55,886 nucleotides of DNA from an uncultured Collinsella sp. GTDB taxonomy: Bacteria; Actinomycetota; Coriobacteriia; Coriobacteriales; Coriobacteriaceae. The DNA is taken from assembly GCA_900543505.1 (NCBI GenBank), contig UQSB01000006.1, forward strand, positions 1 to 55,886, in the 5' to 3' direction. The translations under genes were made by a program, and so were the position numbers. The notes below the pieces were generated by a model. That model saw nothing but the letters and a program-made list of their open reading frames with translations. It ran no database searches and was not told where the DNA came from. Below, piece by piece: positions 16,620-25,476 of the stretch; the stretch's first letter is position 1; each line of letters begins with the position of its first letter.

Positions 16620-18098
16620 ATGACTGAGACCGCTAAGAAAAAGCGCGGTATGCCTTCATCGTTCACCATTCTTCTTGCTCTGCTGGCAATCGTCGCGGTT
16701 GTTACCGTTATCGTCTCCGGTACGTCCGGTGGCGAGGTTACCGCTGCCCGCCTGAGCGATTTCTGCACCGCCCCGGTCAAGGGCTTCGCTGACGCTCTGC
16801 CCGTCTGCCTCTTCGTTATGATCCTCGGCGGCTTCCTCGGCATGATGACCGAGACCGGCGCCCTGGACAACGGCATTGCCGTTCTGGTGCAGAAGCTTAA
16901 GGGCAATGAGATCATGCTCATTCCCGTGCTGATGCTCATCTTCTCCCTCGGTGGTACCACCTATGGTATGTGCGAGGAGACCGTTCCCTTCTACGCCCTG
17001 CTTGCCGCTACCATGATGGCCGCTGGCTTCGACCCTATGGTCGGTGCTGCCACCGTCCTGCTCGGCGCTGGCTGCGGCTGCCTGGGCTCCACGGTTAACC
17101 CGTTCGCCGTCGGCGCTGCCGTCGACGCTCTGACCGGCGTTGGCATTGAGGTCAACCAGTCCATCATCATCGGCCTCGGTGCCGTCCTGTGGATTGTTAC
17201 CACTGCCATGTCCATCTTCTTCGTCATGAGCTATGCCAAGAAGGTCAAGGCTGACAAGGGTTCCACCATCCTTTCGATGCAGGAGCTCAAGGACGCCGAA
17301 GAGGCTCACGGCAAGGCTGCTTCCGAGGTTAACAAGGAGGTCAAGCTCACCGGTCGTCAGAAGGGTGTTCTGATCGCCTTTGCCTTCACCTTCGTCGTCA
17401 TGATCGTCGGCTTCATCCCGCTGGCCGACCTCAACGAGGGCGTCGCCAACTTCTTCGATGCTGGCGCTGTCTATGACGCCGACGGTAACGCCATCGTTCA
17501 GGGCTGGTCTGCCCTGATCACCGGCCTGCCCATTGGCCAGTGGTACTTCGACGAGGCTTCCACTTGGTTCTTCCTCATGGCTATCCTGATCGGTATCATC
17601 GGTGGCCTCTCCGAGAAGCAGATCGTCAACACCTTCATCACCGGCGCTGCCGACATGATGTCCGTTGTCCTCGTCATCGCTCTTGCCCGTGGTATCTCCG
17701 TCCTCATGGCTAGCACCGGCCTCGACGTCTACGTCCTCGACGCTGCCGCCAATGCTCTGGCTGGCCTGTCCGGCGTGATCTTCGCTCCCATGAGCTTCCT
17801 GGTCTACTTTGGCCTGTCCTTCCTGATCCCCTCGACCTCCGGTATGGCTACTGTCTCCATGCCCATCATGGGACCGCTGGCTGTTAAGCTCGGCTTCTCG
17901 CCCGAGGTCATGGTCATGATCTTCTCCGCCGCCATCGGTGTCGTGAACCTGTTCACCCCGACCTCTGGCGCCATCATGGGCGGTCTTGCCCTGGCCAAGA
18001 TCGAGTGGACGACCTGGCTCAAGTTTGCTCTTAAGCTCATCGTCGCTCTCTCCGTCGTCTGCGCCGTCATCCTGACCATCGCTTGCGTGATGCTCTAA
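16620..18098 (+). CDS. YfcC-family basic amino acid / dicarboxylate carrier
   Basis: An integral membrane transporter of about 493 residues with roughly twelve hydrophobic segments. It belongs to the YfcC (C4-dicarboxylate anaerobic carrier-like) family, with the glycine-rich FSLGGTTYGMCEETVPFY and LFTPTSGAIMGG signatures. In Gram-positive bacteria such proteins sit in arginine deiminase clusters, as here, and act as arginine/ornithine or citrulline/ornithine exchangers; that role is inferred from context. The start at 16620 is chosen because GAAGGGGGG lies about 9 bases before it; 16611 is also in frame but crowds that site. Confidence 0.88.
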   Translation: MTETAKKKRGMPSSFTILLALLAIVAVVTVIVSGTSGGEVTAARLSDFCTAPVKGFADALPVCLFVMILGGFLGMMTETGALDNGIAVLVQKLKGNEIMLIPVLMLIFSLGGTTYGMCEETVPFYALLAATMMAAGFDPMVGAATVLLGAGCGCLGSTVNPFAVGAAVDALTGVGIEVNQSIIIGLGAVLWIVTTAMSIFFVMSYAKKVKADKGSTILSMQELKDAEEAHGKAASEVNKEVKLTGRQKGVLIAFAFTFVVMIVGFIPLADLNEGVANFFDAGAVYDADGNAIVQGWSALITGLPIGQWYFDEASTWFFLMAILIGIIGGLSEKQIVNTFITGAADMMSVVLVIALARGISVLMASTGLDVYVLDAAANALAGLSGVIFAPMSFLVYFGLSFLIPSTSGMATVSMPIMGPLAVKLGFSPEVMVMIFSAAIGVVNLFTPTSGAIMGGLALAKIEWTTWLKFALKLIVALSVVCAVILTIACVML

Positions 18099-18654
18099 GT
18101 ACCCCTTGGGTACCCCACGGAAACCATGACGATCCTGTAAAGGATCACCTGGTCATCGTCTGTCCGGTGGGGTAACCCCACCGGTAGACTCCTACCTTTA
18201 GCCTCCTCCCGTTCCGTGCGCGGGGGGAGGCGCTCTTATGTTGCGCGGTTCTACGAACCGCGCAACCAGTCGACGCTGCGCGCCGTCCAGAACGACAATT
18301 TGTCATTCAAAAGGCAAGGCATGACCAAAAGGTCTATGCCTTGCCTTTTTCATGCCAACTTGTACGTTCTGGACGGCGCTCGCTGTCCGTCCTCTGCCTG
18401 CGGCGCTTTCCATTGTTGGTGCAGGGGCGCTTTGCCTACTCTGGCGGGCTTTCGCTGGCTTATGCTTAACCTGCGACGTTTTCATTGTTGGTGCTGAGTG
18501 CCTTGTTTCCCGTTCCAAATGAGCCACCCCGGGTCCCCGGCGGTTGCGGTGGGCGTGTTTGGTTGGTGCCTGTTGATGGCCTGGGCATCGGGGAGGGCAG
18601 GCTCCGTTATAATCGCGTAGGAACTTAATTTACGAAACGGGACGGGAGCCATAC
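18099..18654. other. Intergenic region rich in inverted repeats
   Basis: About 555 bases with no convincing gene. It holds a CCGGTGGGG/CCCCACCGG hairpin (18164-18184), a perfect 10-bp palindromic stem (18241-18265), and a nested inverted repeat (18280-18379, listed separately). Two copies of CATTGTTGGTGC follow, about 70 bases apart (18411 and 18483). A TATAAT at 18608-18613 is a likely -10 for the DUF1846 gene, without a clear -35. A short open frame across this stretch has no ribosome site and only reads the repeats. Confidence 0.6.
18280..18379. repeat. Nested long inverted repeat C
   Basis: Perfect outer arms of 15 bases (18280-18294 and 18365-18379) enclose an inner hairpin with 14-base arms (18309-18322 and 18336-18349) extended by GACC/GGTC, ending in a T-run. 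The inner part would be a strong terminator on either strand; the outer arms resemble the organisation of repeats A and B at 3.5-3.85 kb. Confidence 0.75.
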
Positions 18655-20136
18655 ATGCGCCAGGGTTTCGACAACGCGAAGTATATCGAGCTGCAGGCTG
18701 CTCACATTAAGGAGCGCATCTCGCAGTTTGGTGGCAAGCTCTATTTGGAGTTTGGCGGTAAGCTGTTCGATGACTATCATGCGAGCCGCGTGCTACCGGG
18801 TTTTGAACCGGACAGCAAGTTCCGCATGCTCAAGAGCATCGCCGACGATGTCGAGGTTATCATCGCGATCAACGCGAACCACATCGAGAAAAACAAGGCT
18901 CGTGGTGACCTTGGTATTACCTATGACGAGGATGTGCTGCGCCTGGTTGACCTGTTCCGCGGCAACGGCTTTGCCGTCGCGGCTGTGGTCATCACCCAGT
19001 ACGCCGGCCAGCCTGCTGCCGATGTGTTCCGCAACCGCCTGAACGCGCTCGGTATTCCCGCCAAGCTGCACTATCCCATCGAGGGGTATCCGCACGATGT
19101 CGATCTGATCGTGTCCGACGATGGCTACGGCAAGAACGAGTTTGTCGAGACCACCCGTCCGCTCGTCGTCGTGACGGCGCCCGGCCCTGGCTCGGGCAAG
19201 CTCGCCACTTGCCTCTCGCAGCTGTATCACGAGCATAAGCACGGTACCGCCGCCGGCTATGCCAAGTTTGAGACCTTCCCGGTCTGGAATCTTCCTCTGA
19301 CGCATCCGGTCAATATTGCCTACGAGGCCGCCACGGCTGACCTCGACGACGCCAATATCATCGATTCGTTCCACCTTGAGGCCTACAACAAGACCACGGT
19401 CAACTACAACCGCGACGTCGAGGCCTTCCCGGTAGTCCGTGCCCTGATGGAAAAGATCCTGGGCAAGAGCCCCTACCAGAGCCCTACGGACATGGGCGTC
19501 AATATGGTTGGCTTTGCCATCACCGATGACGATGCCTGCCGCGACGCTTCCAAGATGGAGATCGTCCGCCGCTACTTTACCGCGGTCGAAAATGTGCGCC
19601 GTACCGGCGTGGGCGATGAGCAAGTCGACCGTCTCAAGATTATTATGAAGAAAGCCGGCATCGATAAGAACTACTCACCGGCGCGCTCGGCGGCCCTCAC
19701 CAGGGAGCAGCTGACGGGTGGTCCCGTGGGTGCCATGGTCATGCCCGATGGCTCCGTGGTGACCGGCAAGACCTCCACGCGCCTGGGCGCCGCAAGTTCG
19801 CTCATTATGAACGCCCTCAAGCATGTCTCGGGCGTCGACCTTGAGCTCGAGGTCATTAGCGATGAGGCGATCGAGCCCATCAGCAAGCTCAAGACGCATT
19901 TCCTGGGAAGTAAAAACCCGCGCCTCCACACCGACGAGACGCTTATGGCGCTGTCGATCACCTCGGCCACGAGTGAGACGGCCGCTCGCGTCCTTTCGGG
20001 CCTGGAGCAGTTGCGCGGTTGCGATGCCTTCTTTAGCGTGATCATCTCGCCGACGGACGAGACGGTACTGCGCAAACTGGGTATCAACGTGTGCTGCGAG
20101 CCCAAGTTTGAGCGCCGCGGTTTCTTCCATCGCTAA
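18655..20136 (+). CDS. DUF1846 domain-containing protein
   Basis: A 493-residue cytoplasmic protein matching the DUF1846 family over its whole length. It opens with GFDNAKYIELQAAHIKERI and contains VTAPGPGSGKLATCLSQLYHE, a P-loop-like stretch near residues 176-195. It also has MGVNMVGFAITDD and the C-terminal LGINVCCEPKFERRGFF. Members are widespread in Firmicutes and Actinobacteria, with structures but no settled function. The glycine-rich GPGSGK suggests nucleotide or phosphate binding; this is inference. It is followed by its own terminator. Confidence 0.9.
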   Translation: MRQGFDNAKYIELQAAHIKERISQFGGKLYLEFGGKLFDDYHASRVLPGFEPDSKFRMLKSIADDVEVIIAINANHIEKNKARGDLGITYDEDVLRLVDLFRGNGFAVAAVVITQYAGQPAADVFRNRLNALGIPAKLHYPIEGYPHDVDLIVSDDGYGKNEFVETTRPLVVVTAPGPGSGKLATCLSQLYHEHKHGTAAGYAKFETFPVWNLPLTHPVNIAYEAATADLDDANIIDSFHLEAYNKTTVNYNRDVEAFPVVRALMEKILGKSPYQSPTDMGVNMVGFAITDDDACRDASKMEIVRRYFTAVENVRRTGVGDEQVDRLKIIMKKAGIDKNYSPARSAALTREQLTGGPVGAMVMPDGSVVTGKTSTRLGAASSLIMNALKHVSGVDLELEVISDEAIEPISKLKTHFLGSKNPRLHTDETLMALSITSATSETAARVLSGLEQLRGCDAFFSVIISPTDETVLRKLGINVCCEPKFERRGFFHR

Positions 20137-20170
20137 GTTTGAAGCACCGCGGTAATTGCATTGCATTTTG

Positions 20171-20203
20171 GCCGTATCGGGTTAGCGCCCGGTACGGCTT
20201 TTT
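20171..20203 (+). terminator. Terminator of the DUF1846 gene
   Basis: GCCGTATCGGG (20171-20181) pairs with CCCGGTACGGC (20188-20198), with one wobble pair, then five T. An intrinsic terminator. Confidence 0.9.
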
Positions 20204-20392
20204 GATCAATTAAGCGCCTATTTCGGCGAAAAATAGCCGTTTACCTGCCTAGAAACAATTTGAGCGGTATACAATAACCGTAACTGTTTCATCCTTAGCG
20301 GGATGCCGCATGATGGATATTACCTGCCATCGTGAGGTGTGTCGGTCGCGCACGGCGCGTTAGATGCTCGTGCTCGGTTTGAGGAGGCTGCT

Positions 20393-20731
20393 ATGGCGGG
20401 CAAGGGTCGTGCGAGTGTCAACGATATGAAGCGTGTCGAGGTGCTGGTGTTGATGGAGATCGACCAGCAAACCGAAGACAATGGCGGGCCGTATGGTTTC
20501 TCGCGCAAAACGCTTGCCGAGCGCGTGGGGGTTTCGCCGTATCGTGCCCGCGCCGCAATCGATCGCTTGGATTCCGAAGGCATGATTGATGTCGTCTCGC
20601 GTTATAGCGACGACGGCGGTCAGCTTGCAAATGGCATTTGCCTCACCGAACGTGGCGAGTGGTATCTTGAGGGCGTCCGTACCGGCATGCTCGTTCAAGA
20701 AATGCTTGAGGACGAGGTTGCTGATCGATAG
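20393..20731 (+). CDS. Small winged-helix DNA-binding protein
   Basis: A 112-residue protein with a predicted winged helix-turn-helix. KTLAERVGVSPYRARAAIDRLDSEGMI (about residues 42-68) looks like a helix-turn-helix with a recognition helix, followed by a wing (SRYSDDGGQLANGICLTERGEWYLEG). GAGGAGG lies just before the ATG. A longer in-frame reading from 20339 has no ribosome site. It resembles MarR/PadR-like or phage-type regulators, but no family is firmly recognised and no target is visible. TACAAT about 120 bases upstream may be its -10. Confidence 0.75.
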   Translation: MAGKGRASVNDMKRVEVLVLMEIDQQTEDNGGPYGFSRKTLAERVGVSPYRARAAIDRLDSEGMIDVVSRYSDDGGQLANGICLTERGEWYLEGVRTGMLVQEMLEDEVADR

Positions 20732-20755
20732 CAGCATGTAGCCCTTGCCATAGCG

Positions 20756-20786
20756 ACGCCGCCTGGGAAACTGGGCGGCGTTTTGT
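20756..20786 (+). terminator. Terminator of the winged-helix gene
   Basis: ACGCCGCC (20756-20763) and GGCGGCGT (20774-20781) form an 8-bp stem, followed by TTTGTTT. An intrinsic terminator. Confidence 0.85.
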
Positions 20787-20909
20787 TTCAAGATTGAGAA
20801 ATGCAATCGCACGCGAGAAAAATTGCGAACGGTCCGCGGCGCGAGTATTACAATGAAGACCCGTAAGATGTGGATAAACAACTTCTACGGGAAGCGCAGG
20901 TAACTCAAT

Positions 20910-22571
20910 ATGACCAAGCATGTGTTCGTAACCGGTGGCGTGGTTTCGTCCCTGGGCAAGGGTATCACCGCGGCCTCGCTGGGCCGTCTGCTCAAGTCGC
21001 GTGGCTACAAAGTAACGATGCAGAAGGCCGACCCGTATCTGAACGTCGACCCCGGTACCATGAGCCCGTTCCAGCATGGTGAGGTCTTCGTTACTGAGGA
21101 TGGTTACGAGTCCGACCTGGACCTGGGCCATTACGAGCGCTTTATTGATGAGAACCTGACCCGCGATTCCAACTTTACGACCGGTGCCATCTACAAAAGC
21201 CTAATCGCCCGTGAACGTCGCGGCGACTTTTTGGGCGGTACCGTGCAGGTGATTCCCCACGTCACCAATGCCATTAAGGACAAGTTTCGCCGCATCGAGG
21301 AGCAGACCGGCTCCGATGTAGTCATCACCGAGCTGGGCGGCACGATCGGCGACATCGAGTCCCAACCGTTTGTCGAGGCCATCCGTCAGTACCGCAAGGA
21401 GGCCGGCCCCGAGAACGTCTGCTACATCCACGTGTCGCTCGTTCCCTATATCGCCGCCGCCCACGAGGTCAAGACCAAGCCCACGCAGCATTCCGTCAAG
21501 GAGCTCCGCAGCTTTGGCATCCAGCCCGATATCATCGTGCTGCGCTCCGACCACCATATCGATGACGCTATCCGCGGAAAGATCGCAAGCTTCTGCGACG
21601 TCGACACCGATTGCGTCTTTACCAACGAGGACTGCGCGAGCATTTACGATGTTCCGCAGCTGCTTGCCGAGCAGGACTTTGACCTGCGCATTTGCGAGCG
21701 CCTTGGTCTGGATCCGCGTGAGCGCGACATGAGCGAGTGGAACGAGTTCCTGCGCAAACAGAATCACGCCAACCATCACGCCGACAAGGTGAAGATCGCC
21801 GTCGTGGGTAAGTACACGCAGCTGCCCGATGCGTACCTGTCGGTTATCGAGGCCCTGCACCATGCGGGCGTCTTCTACGATCGCCATGTGGACGTCCAGC
21901 TGGTCGACGGCGAGAGCCTCGACGAGCAGAATGTCTCCGAGGTTCTGGGCGACGCCTCGGGCATCCTGGTCCCCGGCGGCTTTGGCAAGCGCGCCCTGGA
22001 GGGCAAGATCCTCGCGGCCGAGTTTGCCCGTGAGCACAAGATTCCGTATCTGGGCATTTGCCTGGGTATGCAGGTCGCCGTGTGCGAGTTCGCCCGCAAT
22101 GTCGTTGGCCTTGCCGGTGCCAGCTCCTCCGAGTTTGATCCGGACGGTCCGTATAGCGTCATCGATCTGATGAGCTCGCAGGAGGACGTGACCGAGAAGG
22201 GCGGCACCATGCGCCTGGGCGCCTATCCGTGCAAGCTCGCCGCCGATACTCTTGCTCGCGAGGCATATGGCGAGGAACTCGTCTACGAGCGTCACCGTCA
22301 CCGCTTTGAGTTCAACAACGCCTTCCGCGACCAGCTCGAGGACGCCGGTTTGGTTATCTCGGGTCTGTCGCCCGACGAGCGCCTGGTCGAGATGGTCGAG
22401 CTGCCGCGCGACGTGCATCCGTGGTATGTGGCAACCCAGGCTCACCCCGAGTTCAAGAGCCGCCCGACCAACCCGCAGCCGCTGTTCCGAGAGTTCGTGC
22501 GTGCCTCGATCGGCCAGCACGAGGGTGTCGACCGTCTGCAGGTGACGCCCATGAACCTCGCTACGGACTAA
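20910..22571 (+). CDS. pyrG: CTP synthase
   Basis: Makes CTP from UTP, ATP and glutamine. The 553-residue product has the N-terminal synthetase domain with VTGGVVSSLGKGI (7-19) and GGTIGDIES. It has a C-terminal class I glutamine amidotransferase domain with GICLGMQ (nucleophile Cys near residue 385) and the His-Glu of QAHPEFKSRP. Length is standard. TACAAT at 20849-20854 is a possible -10. The downstream xerD begins 3 bases after the stop, so the two are probably co-transcribed. Confidence 0.98.
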   Translation: MTKHVFVTGGVVSSLGKGITAASLGRLLKSRGYKVTMQKADPYLNVDPGTMSPFQHGEVFVTEDGYESDLDLGHYERFIDENLTRDSNFTTGAIYKSLIARERRGDFLGGTVQVIPHVTNAIKDKFRRIEEQTGSDVVITELGGTIGDIESQPFVEAIRQYRKEAGPENVCYIHVSLVPYIAAAHEVKTKPTQHSVKELRSFGIQPDIIVLRSDHHIDDAIRGKIASFCDVDTDCVFTNEDCASIYDVPQLLAEQDFDLRICERLGLDPRERDMSEWNEFLRKQNHANHHADKVKIAVVGKYTQLPDAYLSVIEALHHAGVFYDRHVDVQLVDGESLDEQNVSEVLGDASGILVPGGFGKRALEGKILAAEFAREHKIPYLGICLGMQVAVCEFARNVVGLAGASSSEFDPDGPYSVIDLMSSQEDVTEKGGTMRLGAYPCKLAADTLAREAYGEELVYERHRHRFEFNNAFRDQLEDAGLVISGLSPDERLVEMVELPRDVHPWYVATQAHPEFKSRPTNPQPLFREFVRASIGQHEGVDRLQVTPMNLATD

Positions 22572-22573
22572 GG

Positions 22574-23515
22574 GTGCCGGCGAATAAGGAACATACCGAA
22601 GCTACTCCCTCGTCGCTCGCCGTGGCGGCGGGGGAGTATCTTGATTACCTCGCGGTCGAGCGGGGCTTGGCGCGCAACACGATTGTGGCCTATCGTCGTG
22701 ACCTGACGACGTACTGCGCCTATCTGGAGCGGGCGGGTATTGTGTCTTTTGAAGAGGTGACCCGTCAGGTCGTGGAGGGCTTTGTCGCCGATCGCCGCGA
22801 CGGAGGCTATTCCGACGCCTCGGTGGAGCGCGCGCTTGCTGCCGTGAAGGGCCTGCATGCCTTTTTGGTGCGCGATGGGGCCGTGGCCCAAAACCCGACG
22901 GCGGCGTTGCGCCTGCCTAAAAAGGCTGAGCGTTTGCCGGAGTATCTATCGGTGGAGGATGTCTCGGCGCTGCTCGATCAAGACTTTCCCGAGGGCGAGA
23001 TGGGACTGCGCGACCATGCCATCTTGGAAGTGCTCTACGGATGCGGTTTGCGTGTGAGTGAGCTGGTTGGGCTCGATGTGGGCGATATCCATATTGACGA
23101 TGGCTTTGTACTCGTTCGCGGTAAGGGCTCAAAGGAACGCCTGTCCCCACTGGTGGGAAGCGCGGCGCGAGCTCTGACGCTCTATGTAACTGAGGGACGT
23201 TCTCGCTTGGCGGCCCATGCCCGCGGAACCGAGACCTCGGCGGTCTTTTTAAATAAGAACGGACGTCGCCTGTCGCGCCAGGCCGTGCATGCGATATGCG
23301 AGCGGTATGGGCGTCAGGTGGGGCTGGTGGGGCTCCATCCCCATACCTTGCGCCACTCCTTTGCCACCCACATGCTCGCGGGCGGTGCCGACCTGCGTGT
23401 GCTGCAGGAGATTTTGGGCCATGCCGATATTTCGACCACGCAGGTCTACACGCATGTCGACCGAACGCAACTGACCGAGGTCTATCTGGCGGCGCATCCG
23501 CTAGCACATCGCTAG
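22574..23515 (+). CDS. xerD: Tyrosine recombinase XerD
   Basis: A site-specific recombinase that resolves chromosome dimers at dif near the septum. With the GTG at 22574 it has 313 residues. The catalytic set is complete: Arg160 (YGCGLRVSEL), Lys184 (GKGSKER), His257 and Arg260 (HPHTLRHSF), His283 (GHADIS) and nucleophile Tyr292. The N-terminal SAM-like core-binding domain covers about residues 14-105. The GTG is chosen because it starts just after pyrG; the in-frame extension upstream overlaps pyrG by 150 bases. XerC versus XerD cannot be fully settled; the close match to the XerD pattern and length favour XerD. It lies just before the division cluster. Confidence 0.92.
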   Translation: MPANKEHTEATPSSLAVAAGEYLDYLAVERGLARNTIVAYRRDLTTYCAYLERAGIVSFEEVTRQVVEGFVADRRDGGYSDASVERALAAVKGLHAFLVRDGAVAQNPTAALRLPKKAERLPEYLSVEDVSALLDQDFPEGEMGLRDHAILEVLYGCGLRVSELVGLDVGDIHIDDGFVLVRGKGSKERLSPLVGSAARALTLYVTEGRSRLAAHARGTETSAVFLNKNGRRLSRQAVHAICERYGRQVGLVGLHPHTLRHSFATHMLAGGADLRVLQEILGHADISTTQVYTHVDRTQLTEVYLAAHPLAHR

Positions 23516-23550
23516 CACATCGCTGACCTGCATATTTATAAATACTAAAG

Positions 23551-23616
23551 GGGACGGGCCCCAGATTGCCGAGACGCACTTTTGCGCGCATGGGCAATCT
23601 GGGGCTCGTCCCATTT
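23551..23616. terminator. Long inverted repeat after xerD
   Basis: Twenty-base arms (23551-23570 and 23592-23611) differ at one position and enclose 21 bases. It is followed by ATTTTT on the plus strand and preceded by an AAAG run that gives a short U-run on the other strand. It is a strong terminator that isolates the pyrG-xerD unit from the mraZ promoter. Confidence 0.85.
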
Positions 23617-23846
23617 TTCGCTAGACACCGACGCGGCGGTGGGCCGTGCGTACCGTGGGTGGGGGAGTTTGGGGGCGATGTGAACGGCGTGTAAAGGGAC
23701 GTAAAAATCGCCTCAAGGTCAACTTGAAGGTTGAGGTTCGCGGGCGTGGTTCTACAGGTGGCATCCCGCCTTTGCTGCAAACACAACATATTGTGTTTTC
23801 GAACATATGCTCGGGGGTGTTTTACAACATATTGGGGGTGGAATGG

Positions 23847-23881
23847 TGGGAAGGGGTGGGGAAAGGTGTTGAAAAATGGGG
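23847..23881 (+). promoter_or_regulatory. MraZ operator (four 10-bp-spaced boxes)
   Basis: TGGGA at 23847, TGGGG at 23857, TGTTG at 23867 and TGGGG at 23877 recur exactly every 10 bp. This is the known MraZ-box arrangement (TGGGN repeats with 5-base spacers) upstream of mraZ. Only the third box departs from TGGG. MraZ would bind here to autoregulate the dcw operon; the match is by pattern to the established E. coli and Mycoplasma operators. Confidence 0.88.
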
Positions 23882-23965
23882 CAGTTCCCCATATTATTGA
23901 TGACGTCGACAGGCGGGGTGGTTCCCCGCGTACGTGCCATCTGAGTAACCGAGGGGAGGGCGCAC

Positions 23966-24400
23966 ATGGGAATGACTGGTGCATACGAGCGCAATCTCGA
24001 TGCAAAAGGTCGTCTGTCCCTGCCTGCACCCCTTCGCGAGGAGCTTGGAGAGCACGTTCGCGTGTTCAAAGCCCTGGATGTCGATGCTCTGTACGTGTTC
24101 TCTGCCGAGGCCTTCGATAAGTGGGTCGAAGGACTCTTCGCGGGTCGTGAGGGCCACGAGGGTTTTAACCCGCGCGACATCAACGACCAGAAGCTCATGA
24201 GGGCGATCAACAAGCGCACCACGTCGATGGATGTGGACAGCGCGGGTCGTATCGGTCTTTCTGAGTCTCTCCGCAAGCAGGCGAACCTCGACCGCGAGGT
24301 CACGGTTGTGGGCAACTACGACCACCTTGAGGTTTGGGATCGCGCCGCGGCCGATGAGGACGATGACGATGAGGCCCTGCTGGACCTCTTCTTCTCGTAA
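23966..24400 (+). CDS. mraZ: Transcriptional regulator MraZ
   Basis: A ring-forming SpoVT/AbrB-fold regulator that binds TGGGN repeats before its own gene and controls the dcw cluster. The 144-residue product has two AbrB-like half-domains with the signatures LDAKGRLSLPAPLRE (about 12-26) and DVDSAGRIGLSESLR (about 90-104). An acidic C-terminal tail (DEDDDDEALLDLFFS) may mimic DNA or affect oligomers. AGGGGAGGG precedes the ATG; an ATG 6 bases later is also possible. The four operator boxes lie about 85-120 bases upstream. Confidence 0.96.
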   Translation: MGMTGAYERNLDAKGRLSLPAPLREELGEHVRVFKALDVDALYVFSAEAFDKWVEGLFAGREGHEGFNPRDINDQKLMRAINKRTTSMDVDSAGRIGLSESLRKQANLDREVTVVGNYDHLEVWDRAAADEDDDDEALLDLFFS

Positions 24401-24420
24401 GGGCAAGGCACGGGTAACGG

Positions 24421-25386
24421 ATGGAGCGTGGGATCTTGACACAAGAATATCGGCATGAACCTGTCATGCTCGGCGAAGTGCTTGAGTCGCTGCAGCTAAA
24501 GAGCGGCTCCGTTGTCTGCGATTGCACCCTTGGCGGTGCCGGCCATTCGGTAAAGATGGCCGCACAGGTGGGGGAGACGGGCCTTTTGCTCGGCGTCGAT
24601 CAGGACGACATGGCCCTCGAGGCCGCTGGCGCCCGTCTGGACCGCGAGGTTCCCGGCGTACCGCACCAGCTGCTGAAGGGCAACTTCGGCGACTTGGACG
24701 AGCTGCTTTGCTCGGCCGAGGTGCCCGGGGTCGATGGCTTCCTGTTCGATTTGGGCGTTTCGTCACCGCAACTCGATATCCCTGGCAGGGGCTTTTCGTA
24801 TAACGAGGACGCCCCATTGGACATGCGGATGGATCCGGGCAATAACACCTTAAACGCAGCTGAGGTCATCAACACCTATAACGAACACGACCTCGCCCGG
24901 ATTCTACGCGTCTACGGCGAAGAGAAGTTCGCCTCGCAGATCGCGCGCGAGATCGTGCGCCGCCGCGAGCAAGAATCGATCGAAACCACCGGCCAATTTG
25001 TCGAGATCATCAAGGCGGGTATCCCGGCTGCCGCTCGTCGGCATGGCGGACACCCGGCCAAGAAAAGTTTTCAGGCCATTCGCATCGAGGTCAATCACGA
25101 GCTCGATGTGCTCGAACGAGGGCTTGATGCCGCCACCAGGTGGCTCAACCCGGGCGGACGTATCTGCGTCATTTCGTATCACTCGCTCGAGGACCGTATC
25201 GTAAAGAACCACTTTAAGGAGATGAGCCAGGGGTGCACGTGTCCGCCGGAGATTCCGGTGTGCGTGTGCGGCAACGTGCCGATACTCAAGGTCATCACCC
25301 GCAAACCCCTGGTTGCCCAGCCTGATGAGGTTGAGCGCAACCCTCGGGCGAGATCAGCCAAAATCCGCGTGGCGCAGCGTCTGTAG
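24421..25386 (+). CDS. rsmH: 16S rRNA (cytosine-1402-N4)-methyltransferase
   Basis: Methylates N4 of C1402 in 16S rRNA using SAM. The 321-residue product has the SAM loop DCTLGGAGHS (about 36-45), FDLGVSSPQLD, the RGFSYNEDAPLDMRMD segment, and HSLEDRIVKNHF near the end. The ATG at 24421 is used; a TTG at 24436 with GGAGCGTGGG before it is an alternative start. It keeps the usual mraZ-rsmH order of dcw clusters. Confidence 0.95.
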   Translation: MERGILTQEYRHEPVMLGEVLESLQLKSGSVVCDCTLGGAGHSVKMAAQVGETGLLLGVDQDDMALEAAGARLDREVPGVPHQLLKGNFGDLDELLCSAEVPGVDGFLFDLGVSSPQLDIPGRGFSYNEDAPLDMRMDPGNNTLNAAEVINTYNEHDLARILRVYGEEKFASQIAREIVRRREQESIETTGQFVEIIKAGIPAAARRHGGHPAKKSFQAIRIEVNHELDVLERGLDAATRWLNPGGRICVISYHSLEDRIVKNHFKEMSQGCTCPPEIPVCVCGNVPILKVITRKPLVAQPDEVERNPRARSAKIRVAQRL

Positions 25387-25476
25387 GCGCGACCGCGCGA
25401 TATTGGACCTCCCGCTCGCACCATAAACGAAGCTTAAACACACTACCAACGTACTCGGGATGGGAGGCGGCATATC

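Larger units (their letters stand above)
23516..23965 (+). promoter_or_regulatory. mraZ upstream region
   Basis: After the xerD terminator come about 350 bases without a supported gene. They contain an 18-base palindrome, AACACAA/TTGTGTT with a 4-base spacer (23780-23797). ACAACATATTG occurs twice, 41 bp apart (23783 and 23824). The MraZ boxes (23847-23881) and a GAGGGGAGGG ribosome site follow. The palindrome and repeats could bind a second regulator of the dcw cluster. Confidence 0.55.

Noticed and set aside
18216..18497. Open frame of 93 codons between the antiporter and DUF1846 genes
   Set aside because: It reads through palindromes and a repeated CATTGTTGGTGC, has no ribosome site and no family likeness.
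23646..24120. Overlapping frames upstream of mraZ
   Set aside because: They overlap the MraZ operator and the mraZ start and have no ribosome site.
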